A stretch of 64,000 nt of DNA from Bacilli bacterium (GTDB taxonomy: Bacteria; Bacillota_I; Bacilli_A; RF39; UBA660). The stretch spans positions 62,001-126,000 of the forward strand of contig JAFUNE010000008.1 in the NCBI GenBank assembly GCA_017473105.1. The letters run 5' to 3'. Both the position numbers and the translations under genes were made by a program. The notes below the pieces were generated by a model. The model was not told the DNA's origin, made no database searches, and saw only the letters and a program-made list of their open reading frames with translations. This document shows positions 47,349 to 56,575 of the stretch, one piece after another (positions within the stretch are counted from its first letter, which is position 1; every line of letters starts with the position of its first letter).

Positions 47349-47405
47349 ACACACTTGCAAATTGACATAATCAATTAGCGTGTGTAAAAGGAATTGTCCT
47401 TTTTA
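47349..47405 (+). other. Double hairpin downstream of mob (terminator or possible origin of transfer)
   Basis: ACACAC...GTGTGT encloses an inner AATTGA/TCAATT stem (47349-47385), followed directly by AAAAGGA/TCCTTTT with a T run (47386-47405). The second is a terminator. The first resembles the nested stems near MobV origins only in general form. Confidence 0.4.
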
Positions 47406-47437
47406 ATCCTAAATCTTATTATAATTAATATATTTTT

Positions 47438-47800
47438 TTATCTTTTTGGACCTCTATTATTATCTTGTTGACCATAACCAAACTGTTCTAATACTTCTGA
47501 TAAATAATTTCCATATCTTTCTTTGATATATGCAACAAATTCTTCTTGTTGTGCTGTAAGAACTTGTTGAATCATATCTTTATCGTTAATATTAAACTTT
47601 GGTGTAATGCAATCGAAATATGCTTTTTCTAGTTCAGCATAACGAGCATAATCTTTGTGTGATGTATCAATCTTCATTCTATCCCAATATGCTTTATTAG
47701 CTTGTTCAACAGCTTCCATTGAAGCGTGTTCGCCACCATCATCACTTTTAAATACAATCCCTTTTCCAAAATCACTTTCATCATACATATTATCTGCCAT
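47438..47800 (-). CDS. Orphan gene of the mobile element
   Basis: 120 aa from the ATG ending at 47800 (AAAGGTGAAATT before it); an upstream TTG start is rejected. Acidic, mostly helical after residue 25 (MEAVEQANKAYWDRMKID, FVAYIKERYGNYLSEVLEQFG), with no signal peptide or membrane segment. The only minus-strand gene in the element. An extended -10 (TGTTATAAT) lies about 25 bases upstream. Probably cargo or a control protein; I do not recognise the family. Confidence 0.5.
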   Translation of the reverse strand: MADNMYDESDFGKGIVFKSDDGGEHASMEAVEQANKAYWDRMKIDTSHKDYARYAELEKAYFDCITPKFNINDKDMIQQVLTAQQEEFVAYIKERYGNYLSEVLEQFGYGQQDNNRGPKR

Positions 47801-47959
47801 AATTTCACCTTTCAATAAAATTATAACACATTTTTATTATTTTTTGATACATTTTAGTGATTTTATAGTATAATCATATTAGTTAATAGTTATTACTAAC
47901 TAATTCTTTTGTTCTAGGAGTTGTTCCACTTCTTCCTTTAGGGCACCAGTAAGAAATCT

Positions 47960-47976
47960 GTTCGAACTATTCGAAC
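47960..47976. repeat. Putative right attachment site (attR) inverted repeat
   Basis: GTTCGAA-CTA-TTCGAAC, 7-bp arms around a 3-base centre, 10 bases after a second GCACCAG (47943-47949). It shares TCGAACT and TTCGA with the left site. Confidence 0.55.
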
Positions 47977-47989
47977 TTTAAATATATTT

Positions 47990-48015
47990 TCAGTCGATAA
48001 AATGACTGATTTTTA
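47990..48015 (+). terminator. Terminator beyond the right end of the mobile element
   Basis: TCAGTC / GACTGA with an 8-base loop and TTTTTATTT. No gene precedes it on this strand, so it may be the former terminator of tRNA-Leu displaced by the insertion. Confidence 0.7.
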
Positions 48016-48097
48016 TTTGTATAGAAATACCCAGAAAATAAATCTTTTGAGAATAATAAAAAAGTAGTATACTTAAAGTAATTGTATGGAGGTAAAC

Positions 48098-48997
48098 ATG
48101 GAACCAATTTATGCGTATCATATAACAGATATATCTAATCTTAAATCAGTATTTACTGATGGTATTGTACCAAATATTGGGGAAAATAGTAGACAGATGC
48201 ACGAACATCATTGTCTAACTTATTTTACAACATTTGATTGTGTTGAGACATGGATTAATAGATTCCATTTAGACAAAAATAGAATTGTTATTCTAAAATT
48301 TCTATGCACAAGCTATGGAAAAAGATATGATAGTGCAAATGATTTTTTTACTTATGAATCTTTTTTACCAGAAGATATATTAGTTGAAACAGAAGAAGAG
48401 AAAACTTTAAAAGAATATTATGAAAAAAATAAAGAAAAAATAGAATTAGAACTAAGTAAAAGTGTTCTCATAGAAATTAATTTTTTAAAAGAACGATTAG
48501 AACAAATTGAATATACAAGTTTAAATCCAGAATCTGGTTGGAACTACAATGAAACAGAACCTAACATTGTAAAAACTATTGATTTATTAAAGAAAATTAG
48601 ATGTTTAAATAATAAAAATGAATATAAAGAAATGATAAACTTAATAAAAGAAAAAACTATAAATAAATTAATAAAAAATGATTTAGGAATAACAGTAGAA
48701 AGTGAATTATATAAATCATTAAATTTAATTTTTAATGATTGCTTATTAAAAAATCCTCAAATCGATATTAAAAGCTTAAATATTGTTACTCAAATTTTAA
48801 GTGTTAATTTATTTTATAGACAATTAGACAGATATAATAGAACTCAAAAAAAATATGGTGATGATAATACAATCTGGCAATATGATAGATTACCTTTAGA
48901 AGATATTCAAAATACCCTAAAAAATGAAAGATTTAAAGAATTATTGAATGAAACAACATCATTATATGAGAAAAGTAAAGAACCTAAAAAGTTGTAG
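48098..48997 (+). CDS. ADP-ribosyltransferase-like fold protein
   Basis: 299 aa from the ATG at 48098, placed after GGAGGTAAAC; an upstream ATG would use the ribosome binding site itself as codons. The first 100 residues follow the ART pattern seen in DarT-like and related families: YAYHITDISNLKSVFTDGIVP (His8), LTYFTTFDCVETWI, VILKFLC, and ILVETEEE as a possible catalytic Glu. The remaining 200 residues are helical and unrecognised. No macrodomain antitoxin (DarG-like) lies beside it. It sits just outside the right end of the mobile element, a common place for defence or toxin genes. The assignment is tentative. Confidence 0.4.
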   Translation: MEPIYAYHITDISNLKSVFTDGIVPNIGENSRQMHEHHCLTYFTTFDCVETWINRFHLDKNRIVILKFLCTSYGKRYDSANDFFTYESFLPEDILVETEEEKTLKEYYEKNKEKIELELSKSVLIEINFLKERLEQIEYTSLNPESGWNYNETEPNIVKTIDLLKKIRCLNNKNEYKEMINLIKEKTINKLIKNDLGITVESELYKSLNLIFNDCLLKNPQIDIKSLNIVTQILSVNLFYRQLDRYNRTQKKYGDDNTIWQYDRLPLEDIQNTLKNERFKELLNETTSLYEKSKEPKKL

Positions 48998-49023
48998 ATA
49001 ACAACAAAATTCAAACCATAATA

Positions 49024-49052
49024 AATAACCAAACTTTTATAGTTTGGTTATT
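49024..49052. terminator. Bidirectional terminator
   Basis: AATAACCAAAC / GTTTGGTTATT with a 7-base loop, A and T runs on both sides, between two convergent genes. Confidence 0.9.
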
Positions 49053-50514
49053 TTTCACTTATATTATTTAAAATTTCATCATTATAACTAGAACAATCAA
49101 TATCAGCAGATTCTTGGATAAGATATTCAAGTATATATACTTTACCATCTTTATTAGTAATATAAACATAAGTAAGACCATAAGAATTACTATAATAAAA
49201 CTTATTCCACTTAATATTATTAACTAAAAATCTCTCAACATCAGAAGAATGATTATCTTCATAAAATGCTTTCATTTGAAAAGATAAATCATTACCATCA
49301 ACATATCCTATAGGAGAAAAGAATCTAAATTCACATTTATCATATATACCTTCCCCACTATTATAGTTATAATAATAAGAAGAATCAGATGAATCATTAT
49401 TAAATTTACCATAAACATCAATTTTAAATTCATCTTTAATCTTAACATCCATATCTTCCATTAAAACACCAGAATATATACTATTAGTTTGAACTTCAGG
49501 TTTTAAAGTTTCATCTAAATACGAAACATCAAGACCAATAATATCAAATATATTGGTAAATATTGAGTCATCTCCCTTTTTAACAAGTAAAAAAGAAAAA
49601 CCTAATATAATTACTAAAAAGAAAACAACTCCTATTAAACAAAAACTTAAACTAGTACCTCCATCATTTACACAGTTCATTTTAACAATACTATATTTTT
49701 TACCATCCATCTTCTTCTTTGCATTAGAAACATAATTTTTAGCTTTTTTTATATATAAAGGCTTAAATGTAAATGCAAACAATAAACAAGGTAAAAGATA
49801 GATAAATAATAAATCAGTAATATATACTAAAATAGTACAAACCATAAAACCTACAAATGGTAGTATAAACATTTTTCTATATAAAACATAAAAATAACTA
49901 AATACTAACGCAGGAATACTATAACTACTTCCTATCATTTTATCATAATTATTCCCAATATATGCTTTTAACAAATCTTCTTCAACATTCTCAGGAACTA
50001 TATCATCTTCAGGTTTACTAACAATCACTTTCTTTTTTGTATTAATATTTCTATCCATCCCAGCAATTACTAAGTCATCGCTCTTACTATGAGCTTCCCC
50101 ATTATCTTCAATTACAAGTGTTGCCTGAGGTATTTGTTCTTCAATCGTAGGATTTGTAATTATCTTATCCACTACTTTACCTATTTCCTCATGATTAACA
50201 TCGTCAATAACAAGCGTTGGCTCAGGAACAAAAGAATCATCAACCTGATTAAAAGAAGAAGTATCAACTATTTTATCAACACTAACTCCAACTTCACTAG
50301 ATAAACTAGCACTACTTAAATCATATATTACTTCTTCTTTCTCATCATCAAAAGAAGGAGTATTAACAGGTTCAGAATTATTAACGCTATTACTAGTCAT
50401 AGTAGAATTACTAAGGTCATAAATATTATTTTCAGAATTATTCATACTATTTTCACTAGTAACTGAACTATTAATATTAGCACCATTAGTATTATTTAAA
50501 CTATCCTGATTCAT
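49048..50514 (-). CDS. Multi-pass membrane protein with DUF2628-like region and disordered N-terminus
   Basis: 488 aa. The first 180 residues are a Ser/Asn/Asp-rich, low-complexity cytoplasmic tail with two near-repeats (IYDLSNSTMTS and VIYDLSSASLSS; PTLVIDDVNHEE and ATLVIEDNGEAH). Then LKAYIGNNYDKMIGSSYSIPALVFSYFYVLYRKMF, a DUF2628-type motif, leads into three or four membrane helices (about 205-330). The C-terminal 150 residues are a soluble domain probably outside the cell. No function known. The repeats in the tail look like docking motifs for a partner. Confidence 0.6.
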   Translation of the reverse strand: MNQDSLNNTNGANINSSVTSENSMNNSENNIYDLSNSTMTSNSVNNSEPVNTPSFDDEKEEVIYDLSSASLSSEVGVSVDKIVDTSSFNQVDDSFVPEPTLVIDDVNHEEIGKVVDKIITNPTIEEQIPQATLVIEDNGEAHSKSDDLVIAGMDRNINTKKKVIVSKPEDDIVPENVEEDLLKAYIGNNYDKMIGSSYSIPALVFSYFYVLYRKMFILPFVGFMVCTILVYITDLLFIYLLPCLLFAFTFKPLYIKKAKNYVSNAKKKMDGKKYSIVKMNCVNDGGTSLSFCLIGVVFFLVIILGFSFLLVKKGDDSIFTNIFDIIGLDVSYLDETLKPEVQTNSIYSGVLMEDMDVKIKDEFKIDVYGKFNNDSSDSSYYYNYNSGEGIYDKCEFRFFSPIGYVDGNDLSFQMKAFYEDNHSSDVERFLVNNIKWNKFYYSNSYGLTYVYITNKDGKVYILEYLIQESADIDCSSYNDEILNNISEK

Positions 50515-50608
50515 AATATCATACCTTTCTATTCTAAAATAATTATATCACAAAGAATAAAATAATAAAAATAAAATAAAACAAATCATATATTTAAACT
50601 TACATAAA

Positions 50609-50632
50609 AAAAGTATTTATACAAATACTTTT
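50609..50632 (-). terminator. Terminator after the zinc-ribbon gene
   Basis: AAAAGTATTT / AAATACTTTT with a 4-base loop; T run on the minus strand. Confidence 0.8.
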
Positions 50633-50636
50633 ACTT

Positions 50637-51431
50637 TTATTCCCCTTTTAATAACTTCAATTGATGCTCCAAATTCTCAATTTGAATTTGTTTTTCACTT
50701 TCAAGTCTTTTTTCTCTAATTTCATCAGGTTCACTCGTAACCTCCTCAATTAATCCACATCTTTTACACGTTCTTTTCCATTGAGGATATGTTTTAGCAA
50801 TCCATTCCATTCCCTCAGGTACAATATAATCTCTAGAACCTAGATAAGGATTTTTCTCCATAACTTTAATATTTTTAAATTGCCATTCAGTAAAATCATG
50901 TCCATTCTTTTTACATATTGTATCTATCATTTCTTTTTCTAATAATAATTTTTGTTTTTTTACTTTTCTATTAAAACTTTTAATAACTGAAATTCTATGA
51001 GACAAAGGTAATTTTTTAAATTGAATAACACTATTCATAAACTCAATATTATCTTTTTCAGAAAAATCTGAATTATCAAAATTCAAACCATTCAATTCTT
51101 CAAAATATCTTTTATAATCCCATATCAAATCAATATAAACACCATCATGAATTTTATTAACGTAAATTGAATAATCACTCCCAAAAGATGAAAACTTCCC
51201 CATATTAATAAGTTCTTCAACTTCCAAATACCCATCATCAACACTTCTCAATCTTACTTTTAAAATACCATCATGTTTTTTATCAGAGACACTTAATATA
51301 CTCTTATATCTATCAATTAATATATTCAAAACAGTTATTTCAAGTTTAGTAACCTCATCAGAATAAACTCGCCCTTCTACTCTAGCACAATATTGTTTAC
51401 TTAATTCAAATAAATCATCATTGTATTTCAT
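50637..51431 (-). CDS. Unrecognised protein with a C-terminal zinc-ribbon-like segment
   Basis: 264 aa if started at the ATG ending at 51431; a TTG three codons earlier is closer to GGAGG and could be the true start. The C-terminal 90 residues contain CKKNGHDFTEWQ and WKRTCKRCGLIEEV, a Cys-His plus CxxC pattern that probably binds zinc, and a final coiled coil. The N-terminal part is mixed alpha/beta. Alone on its strand, with its own terminator. Function unknown. Confidence 0.55.
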   Translation of the reverse strand: MKYNDDLFELSKQYCARVEGRVYSDEVTKLEITVLNILIDRYKSILSVSDKKHDGILKVRLRSVDDGYLEVEELINMGKFSSFGSDYSIYVNKIHDGVYIDLIWDYKRYFEELNGLNFDNSDFSEKDNIEFMNSVIQFKKLPLSHRISVIKSFNRKVKKQKLLLEKEMIDTICKKNGHDFTEWQFKNIKVMEKNPYLGSRDYIVPEGMEWIAKTYPQWKRTCKRCGLIEEVTSEPDEIREKRLESEKQIQIENLEHQLKLLKGE

Positions 51432-51554
51432 AATTTCCAAAATCCTCCATATAAAAACTATTATACATTTATTTAAATATTATTCAAATAAAAAATTCTT
51501 ACTTAAAATATAAAAATAAATTAAAAAACTCTTTTTTTATCAAAAATATTTATA

Positions 51555-51560
51555 TATAAT
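51555..51560 (+). promoter_or_regulatory. -10 box of the orphan gene run
   Basis: TATAAT at 51555-51560, about 15 bases before AAAGGAG. No clear -35 box. Confidence 0.45.
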
Positions 51561-51587
51561 AGTTAATACATTTTAAAGGAGAATATT

Positions 51588-52298
51588 ATGAACAAAAAAA
51601 CACTCTTACTTGTAATTGCAGAATCAAGAAGTACTTACGATTTTTCTTTTTGCATTGAAGATGAAGAAAAATTATCATTTGATTTAGTAAGTCTTATACA
51701 TGAAAATAAAACATTACAAGGATATGATGAACTACTATTTGCATCAGTATCACCTGTAACAGAAAATAATACTTCTGATGAATGGAACTACTATACAACA
51801 GAGGGAACATGGTGGAATCAATCACTTATCGAAGCAGCAAGATTAGATAATAACAATAATTTAGAAATATTATATAAAGATTCATATATGGGAAAATGCT
51901 TTACTCAAGATGAATATGGATACCTTTCAAAAGAAAAAGGATTTGGAAATTATGAAATAATAACTAAAAGGGATCCAAGAACAATAAAAGAAAAAGTAAA
52001 TTCATATATTAGAGAATTATCAGACGACTATGAAATAGCAGAAATAATATATATATATGACCATGGATATAAAGAAGAACTAGTTGATGAAGAATATATT
52101 AAAAATCTAGGAATTAAATTTACAACAATCATCCCTAAAAAACCATGGTGCTATCAATCAGATGGACTAAATGAACAAGATAATATAATAAATATAATAT
52201 CAAGCGGAGTTTCAATAGAGGGAGCAACAGATTCATTACAAAGATACAACCAATACATAGCAAATAAAAATAATAATTATGAAAGAAAGTTAATATAA
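51588..52298 (+). CDS. Orphan protein, first gene of the 51.6-55.7 kb run
   Basis: 236 aa, soluble, acidic. It has an alpha/beta pattern: KTLLLVIAESRSTYDFSFCIED at the start, AEIIYIYDHGYKEELV later. Two Trp-rich loops (DEWNYYTTEGTWWNQ) may bind a ligand. AAAGGAGAATATT precedes the ATG. Nine bases separate it from the next gene, which has the same kind of ribosome binding site (AAAGGTGACAT). I do not recognise a family. Confidence 0.55.
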   Translation: MNKKTLLLVIAESRSTYDFSFCIEDEEKLSFDLVSLIHENKTLQGYDELLFASVSPVTENNTSDEWNYYTTEGTWWNQSLIEAARLDNNNNLEILYKDSYMGKCFTQDEYGYLSKEKGFGNYEIITKRDPRTIKEKVNSYIRELSDDYEIAEIIYIYDHGYKEELVDEEYIKNLGIKFTTIIPKKPWCYQSDGLNEQDNIINIISSGVSIEGATDSLQRYNQYIANKNNNYERKLI

Positions 52299-52307
52299 AG
52301 GTGACAT

Positions 52308-53249
52308 ATGAAAGAACACGAATTTACAATGAATGACTTAGTAGCTGAATACTTAATGGCTAAAGTAACTAAAGGATATGAACCAAATTTTACAACTTCT
52401 GAATTTATGGATTTTCTATATTACTTTAATCAAAATATGAAATTAGAAGCATCATTTTATCAACAAGATGACTTATTTAAAGCATTTATTAATAAAAACG
52501 AAAATGATGAAATTAATACAAATCCTGTTCCATACATAAATATTAAATATGATAAAGAAAAAAAGGAATGTATTGTAAGTGCGAATTATAACTTTAATGA
52601 CTTTTACAAAAGTACTCTTAATACATACTTCCTAACAAATGGAATGGGACGCCTAGGAAAAGGAAAAACAGGTGAAATTAGAAATATAATTGATAATTAT
52701 TTAAAAAAATTATCAAAAAGAAAAATAATACAAACTGAATTATTTAATGATACAGAATATCTTGTTGGAAAGTATATAGCAGCAATGATGGTACAAGTAA
52801 TATGGAATGGATACATTGAACAATTAGTTTCATTTAGAAAATGGCCAAGACAATGTACTGATATAAATACATTTTTATTTGAAAAAGATCTATCAGAAAT
52901 AATTGGTTTAGAATCAAAAAAAGAATTTATTTTAGATTTTTATAAAACTATATCAAAAAGAATATCTATTTTATATCACAATGATAAAAATTTAAAAATA
53001 TCATCATTACACAAAAGTTATTTAGCAAGATCAAACTATGAAACAATAATTAGAGGATATCAAAAACTTGTAGATTACGGTTTCGGAGATGGTAAAAATC
53101 AAATTGATTTAGACCTATCTACTCTATCATTAACTGAAGTAAAACCTGAAGATGGAATATACAGTTCTATTGATAGCATTTCTATATCAAAAAATAATTT
53201 TAAAAGTAGCGAAAATCCTCAAATGCTAATAAGAAACTTAGATAAATAA
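52308..53249 (+). CDS. Orphan protein, second gene of the run
   Basis: 313 aa, soluble, no signal peptide. N-terminus is helical (EHEFTMNDLVAEYLMAKVTKGYEPN), the middle contains a basic patch (NGMGRLGKGKTGEIRN) and YLKKLSKRKIIQTELFNDTEYLVG, and the C-terminal part is Ser/Asp-rich and probably flexible. Nine bases from both neighbours. No known motif; co-occurrence with the TPR-like gene suggests a common complex (inference). Confidence 0.55.
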   Translation: MKEHEFTMNDLVAEYLMAKVTKGYEPNFTTSEFMDFLYYFNQNMKLEASFYQQDDLFKAFINKNENDEINTNPVPYINIKYDKEKKECIVSANYNFNDFYKSTLNTYFLTNGMGRLGKGKTGEIRNIIDNYLKKLSKRKIIQTELFNDTEYLVGKYIAAMMVQVIWNGYIEQLVSFRKWPRQCTDINTFLFEKDLSEIIGLESKKEFILDFYKTISKRISILYHNDKNLKISSLHKSYLARSNYETIIRGYQKLVDYGFGDGKNQIDLDLSTLSLTEVKPEDGIYSSIDSISISKNNFKSSENPQMLIRNLDK

Positions 53250-53258
53250 AGGTAACAT

Positions 53259-54122
53259 ATGATACTACCATTTAATCATCAAATAGTTAACGATCAAAAC
53301 TATAGCAAAGAAAATTTTATATGGCCAAATTTTATTGGTTATTTAAGCCCTACTGGCAAGCCAATAGAATATTCAAATCCATTAGGACTCGGAGGACATG
53401 ATTGTGATAGAACTACCCTATTTTTCGAAACATATTTTAGAATGACAGAAAATGAAATATGGTTACAACAATTAGAAGGAATAAACTCTATTGATTACGA
53501 ACATGAAAAAGATTTATCTAAATATTATAGGAGTTTTTTTCAAAAAAGAAAAAATGATACTATAGAACAATATAAAAAATATGGCAAATCAAAAAATCCA
53601 AGAACAATTTTTATGGATGATATGGAAACATTTTTCTTAAATTGTTTTCAAGCTGAAACATTTAATGATGGATTTAATCAAAATACTCAAATACTTAATC
53701 AAGCAGAATACAATGATTTATATTTAAAAGATAAAATACAACAATATAAAGATAAAGGCTATTCTAATGAAACAATAAGACGAATAATATCATCAGAATA
53801 CACATGGTACAAAAAAAGATTAATGTTAGATTGGTATAAAACTGTAATTGTACAATATATGCACTATCATTTAATAGAAAGATGTAATAAAGGAATAACA
53901 ACAAGTGACCCCAAACCCTATGAAACTTTTTATAACTACTTATTAAACGATTTTAATATACATCAAATACCACGTATGATATATGACAATGAAAGAAAAA
54001 TGTATATACCATATACAAGAAATGAATTTTTTATTCCAGAAAGAGAATTAATTTTAAAAGAAGAAATTGAATCAATAAAAAAATTAGTACCACCTAACGA
54101 AAGATATAAATACTATAGATAA
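53259..54122 (+). CDS. Orphan protein, third gene of the run
   Basis: 287 aa, soluble, rich in Tyr, Asn and Lys. A distinctive N-terminal motif LSPTGKPIEYSNPLGLGGHDCDR carries a His-Asp-Cys-Asp group that could bind metal; the rest is helical (EIESIKKLVPPNERYKYYR at the end). AAAGGTAACAT precedes the ATG. Unrecognised. Followed 17 bases later by the TPR-like gene. Confidence 0.55.
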   Translation: MILPFNHQIVNDQNYSKENFIWPNFIGYLSPTGKPIEYSNPLGLGGHDCDRTTLFFETYFRMTENEIWLQQLEGINSIDYEHEKDLSKYYRSFFQKRKNDTIEQYKKYGKSKNPRTIFMDDMETFFLNCFQAETFNDGFNQNTQILNQAEYNDLYLKDKIQQYKDKGYSNETIRRIISSEYTWYKKRLMLDWYKTVIVQYMHYHLIERCNKGITTSDPKPYETFYNYLLNDFNIHQIPRMIYDNERKMYIPYTRNEFFIPERELILKEEIESIKKLVPPNERYKYYR

Positions 54123-54139
54123 TTAAGAAAGGAGACTTT

Positions 54140-55714
54140 ATGGATAGTTATACATTTCAAAAATTTAATGAAATTAAATCAAAAAATAATGTCAAAGAAA
54201 TGAAAAAACTATATGAACAAAATAAAAATGATTTAAGCATTAAGTTTTCTTATGCAAAAATGCTTTCACAAAAAAGAATGTTTAAAGAAGCAAGAATTGT
54301 ACTTGAAGAACTAATCGGTACATCAAATGAAACATATGCAAGACTTGAATTAGGTAAACTTGAAATGAAATGTAAAAACTATGATTTAGCAAGAAAACAT
54401 TTAGAATACCTTATTAAACTAAATAATAGTTCATATGCTAAACTTGAACTTGGAAGACTTGAAGTAATATGTGGAAATATCCATAAAGCTAAAGAATTAT
54501 TTGAAAGTTTACTTAATGAACAAAATAAAAATTATGCAAAATTAGAACTTGCAAAGCCAGAAGCAAAACAAAAAAATTATAATAAAGCAAGAGAACTACT
54601 CTTGTCTCTACTTGATACACCAAACAAAACATATGCATTAATGGAACTGGGAAAATTAGAATTAAAATGTAATAATATAATACTTGCAAAAAAATACTTT
54701 GAACAATTACTTACTTCTCAAAATAGACATCTAGCAATGTTAGAGTTAGGAAAAATAGCATTTAATGATAAAGATTATTTTTTAGCAAAAAAATACTTCA
54801 AAAAAATATTAAAAGAAAAATATGATTCATACGCATTATTCGAATTAGGCAGAACAGAAGTAAAATTAGGAAATAAATTAAAAGCAAAACAAATATTTAA
54901 AAAACTATTATCAGAACAAAATCGCCATTTTGCAAGACTCGAACTTGGTAAACTTGAAATGACACTATTAAATTATGAAGAAGCAAGAAAACATTTTGAA
55001 TATTTGATAAAAAAAGAAAATAGTACTCATGCAATGTTAGAACTAGGAAAATTAGAATTTTTAGAAAAAAACTATGACAAAGCATTTGAAATATTTAATA
55101 AACTAGTTAAAGAAAATAACTCATTATATGCAAAACTTGAAGTTGGAAGAACACAATTTGCTAAAGGACAAATTGAAGAAGCAGAAAAAACACTACTTAG
55201 TTTAATAGAAACTGATATTTCCAACTCTGCAATATCACAAATGATAGCATTTTATATAAAACAAGATAATTATGAAAAAGCATTAGAATACTTTATAAAA
55301 AATAAAGACTACCAATTTTACGATGATATCAAAATGCTTCTACTATTTTATAAAAAACTCAATGTAATTTTTAAAGAACAAGAATTAAAACTTTATGGAT
55401 ATAATAATTCTCAACTTATCGATTATGACGAATATGTAGCCGTAGAACATATAATAGCAAAACATTCACACGAATTTAGTCAAGATATCGATATATATTT
55501 GCTATTTACACAAATAAAATCACTGTTATTACCACAATATAAAGTAAATAGACTCATTGTAAACGATATCTACGATATCCCCTATCCCAATATAGGAAAT
55601 AACATACATATATTAAGAGTATTCACAATACCTAATTCAAATGAAATACTTACAATGTTTCCATTAGGAAGAATAAACGAATATGAAGAAGAATACACAC
55701 GAAAACTAAGATAA
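54140..55714 (+). CDS. TPR-like repeat protein
   Basis: 524 aa. From about residue 30 to 390 it holds ten or so copies of a 33-34-residue helical repeat with consensus YAxLELGKLExxxxNYxxAR-KxFExLL. Neighbouring units are unusually alike, which points to recent tandem duplication. The C-terminal 120 residues form a separate domain with VNRLIVNDIYDIPYPNIGNN and EILTMFPLGRINEYEEEY. Such arrays form curved scaffolds that bind peptides or proteins. AAGGAGACTTT precedes the ATG. It is the best candidate for the scaffold of the run of orphans around it. Confidence 0.8.
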   Translation: MDSYTFQKFNEIKSKNNVKEMKKLYEQNKNDLSIKFSYAKMLSQKRMFKEARIVLEELIGTSNETYARLELGKLEMKCKNYDLARKHLEYLIKLNNSSYAKLELGRLEVICGNIHKAKELFESLLNEQNKNYAKLELAKPEAKQKNYNKARELLLSLLDTPNKTYALMELGKLELKCNNIILAKKYFEQLLTSQNRHLAMLELGKIAFNDKDYFLAKKYFKKILKEKYDSYALFELGRTEVKLGNKLKAKQIFKKLLSEQNRHFARLELGKLEMTLLNYEEARKHFEYLIKKENSTHAMLELGKLEFLEKNYDKAFEIFNKLVKENNSLYAKLEVGRTQFAKGQIEEAEKTLLSLIETDISNSAISQMIAFYIKQDNYEKALEYFIKNKDYQFYDDIKMLLLFYKKLNVIFKEQELKLYGYNNSQLIDYDEYVAVEHIIAKHSHEFSQDIDIYLLFTQIKSLLLPQYKVNRLIVNDIYDIPYPNIGNNIHILRVFTIPNSNEILTMFPLGRINEYEEEYTRKLR

Positions 55715-55762
55715 CTATATAAGTAATAAAAAATATACCATAATATAAAAACGGAGGAAATT

Positions 55763-56521
55763 ATGCAAATAGAAAACTATTTTAATGAAGAAGAATACTA
55801 TAATCCAAATATATTAATTAAAATATTGGAAGATTATTATAAAAAAAGTTTTAATGACATAAAAAAAGATTTAAAAAACATGCAAATAACAATTACACAA
55901 GAAGATATAAAAAAATATTTAGAACAAAAATTCGAAGACGAAAATCCAGAATTAAAACAAAGAATAGAAGCAAAAAAAACAAGAAAGAAAAAATCAATAC
56001 TAGAATTAACACCAGAAGATATAGATAATCTATCACAAGAATTAGCAGATCAATTAACAGCAAGTAAATACGATTTTGATCCATATACTCTAAACTATCT
56101 AAAAAAATATTCAGAAATAGTAAGAAGTAAATCACTTGCATTATTAGATATTATAGAATTATTAAGTTGTTATGGTTCAGTTTTAGAATATGATATCATA
56201 CTAAAAAATGATAAAATATCTAAAATAGATATAGAAAGAATAATAAAACCAACCCTAGAAAATATAGACGCATTTTATGAAAAAATTAATCAAGCAAACA
56301 CACTTGAAACATATAGTACCCTATCTATAACAAACCACTCACTTATGAGACACGGAATAACTGAAAGTGAAATATATCCAGTAAAACAATTACAAATTAA
56401 AGACATATACTATAGTGGAATAAAAGGAACAATACCATTTTCAGAAAAACAAAAAGAAGAATTAAAAATTAATCAAAGAAAAAACTTTGACAGTATACTT
56501 AAATACGTACTAGAAGATTAA
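55763..56521 (+). CDS. Orphan helical protein
   Basis: 252 aa, highly charged and helical, with a basic KTRKKKS cluster at about residue 75 and a coiled-coil N-terminus. The C-terminal part has NHSLMRHGITESEIYPVKQL and a small beta segment. CGGAGGAAATT precedes the ATG. Forty-eight bases after the TPR-like gene, same strand. Its last codons form one arm of a terminator. Unrecognised. Confidence 0.55.
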   Translation: MQIENYFNEEEYYNPNILIKILEDYYKKSFNDIKKDLKNMQITITQEDIKKYLEQKFEDENPELKQRIEAKKTRKKKSILELTPEDIDNLSQELADQLTASKYDFDPYTLNYLKKYSEIVRSKSLALLDIIELLSCYGSVLEYDIILKNDKISKIDIERIIKPTLENIDAFYEKINQANTLETYSTLSITNHSLMRHGITESEIYPVKQLQIKDIYYSGIKGTIPFSEKQKEELKINQRKNFDSILKYVLED

Positions 56522-56541
56522 ATTGAATTAATCTTCTTTTT
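56512..56541 (+). terminator. Terminator overlapping the next promoter
   Basis: GAAGATTAA / TTAATCTTC followed by TTTTTA. The -35 box of the next gene lies in its loop. Confidence 0.75.
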
Positions 56542-56551
56542 ATGTTATAAT
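56523..56551 (+). promoter_or_regulatory. Promoter of the 205-aa orphan
   Basis: TTGAAT (56523-56528), 17-base spacer, TATAAT (56546-56551) with TGT before it. Confidence 0.8.
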
Positions 56552-56575
56552 ATGCATCACTTAGGGGGAAATATT

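Noticed and set aside
47895..47950. A tRNA remnant at the right end of the mobile element (sequence before GCACCAG)
   Set aside because: Only the terminal seven bases match tRNA-Leu. No T-arm or acceptor stem can be folded, so there is no duplicated tRNA end.
54200..55300. Long-period (about 100 bp) DNA repeats
   Set aside because: They follow the 33-34-residue units of the TPR-like protein, so they are coding repeats and not a separate element.
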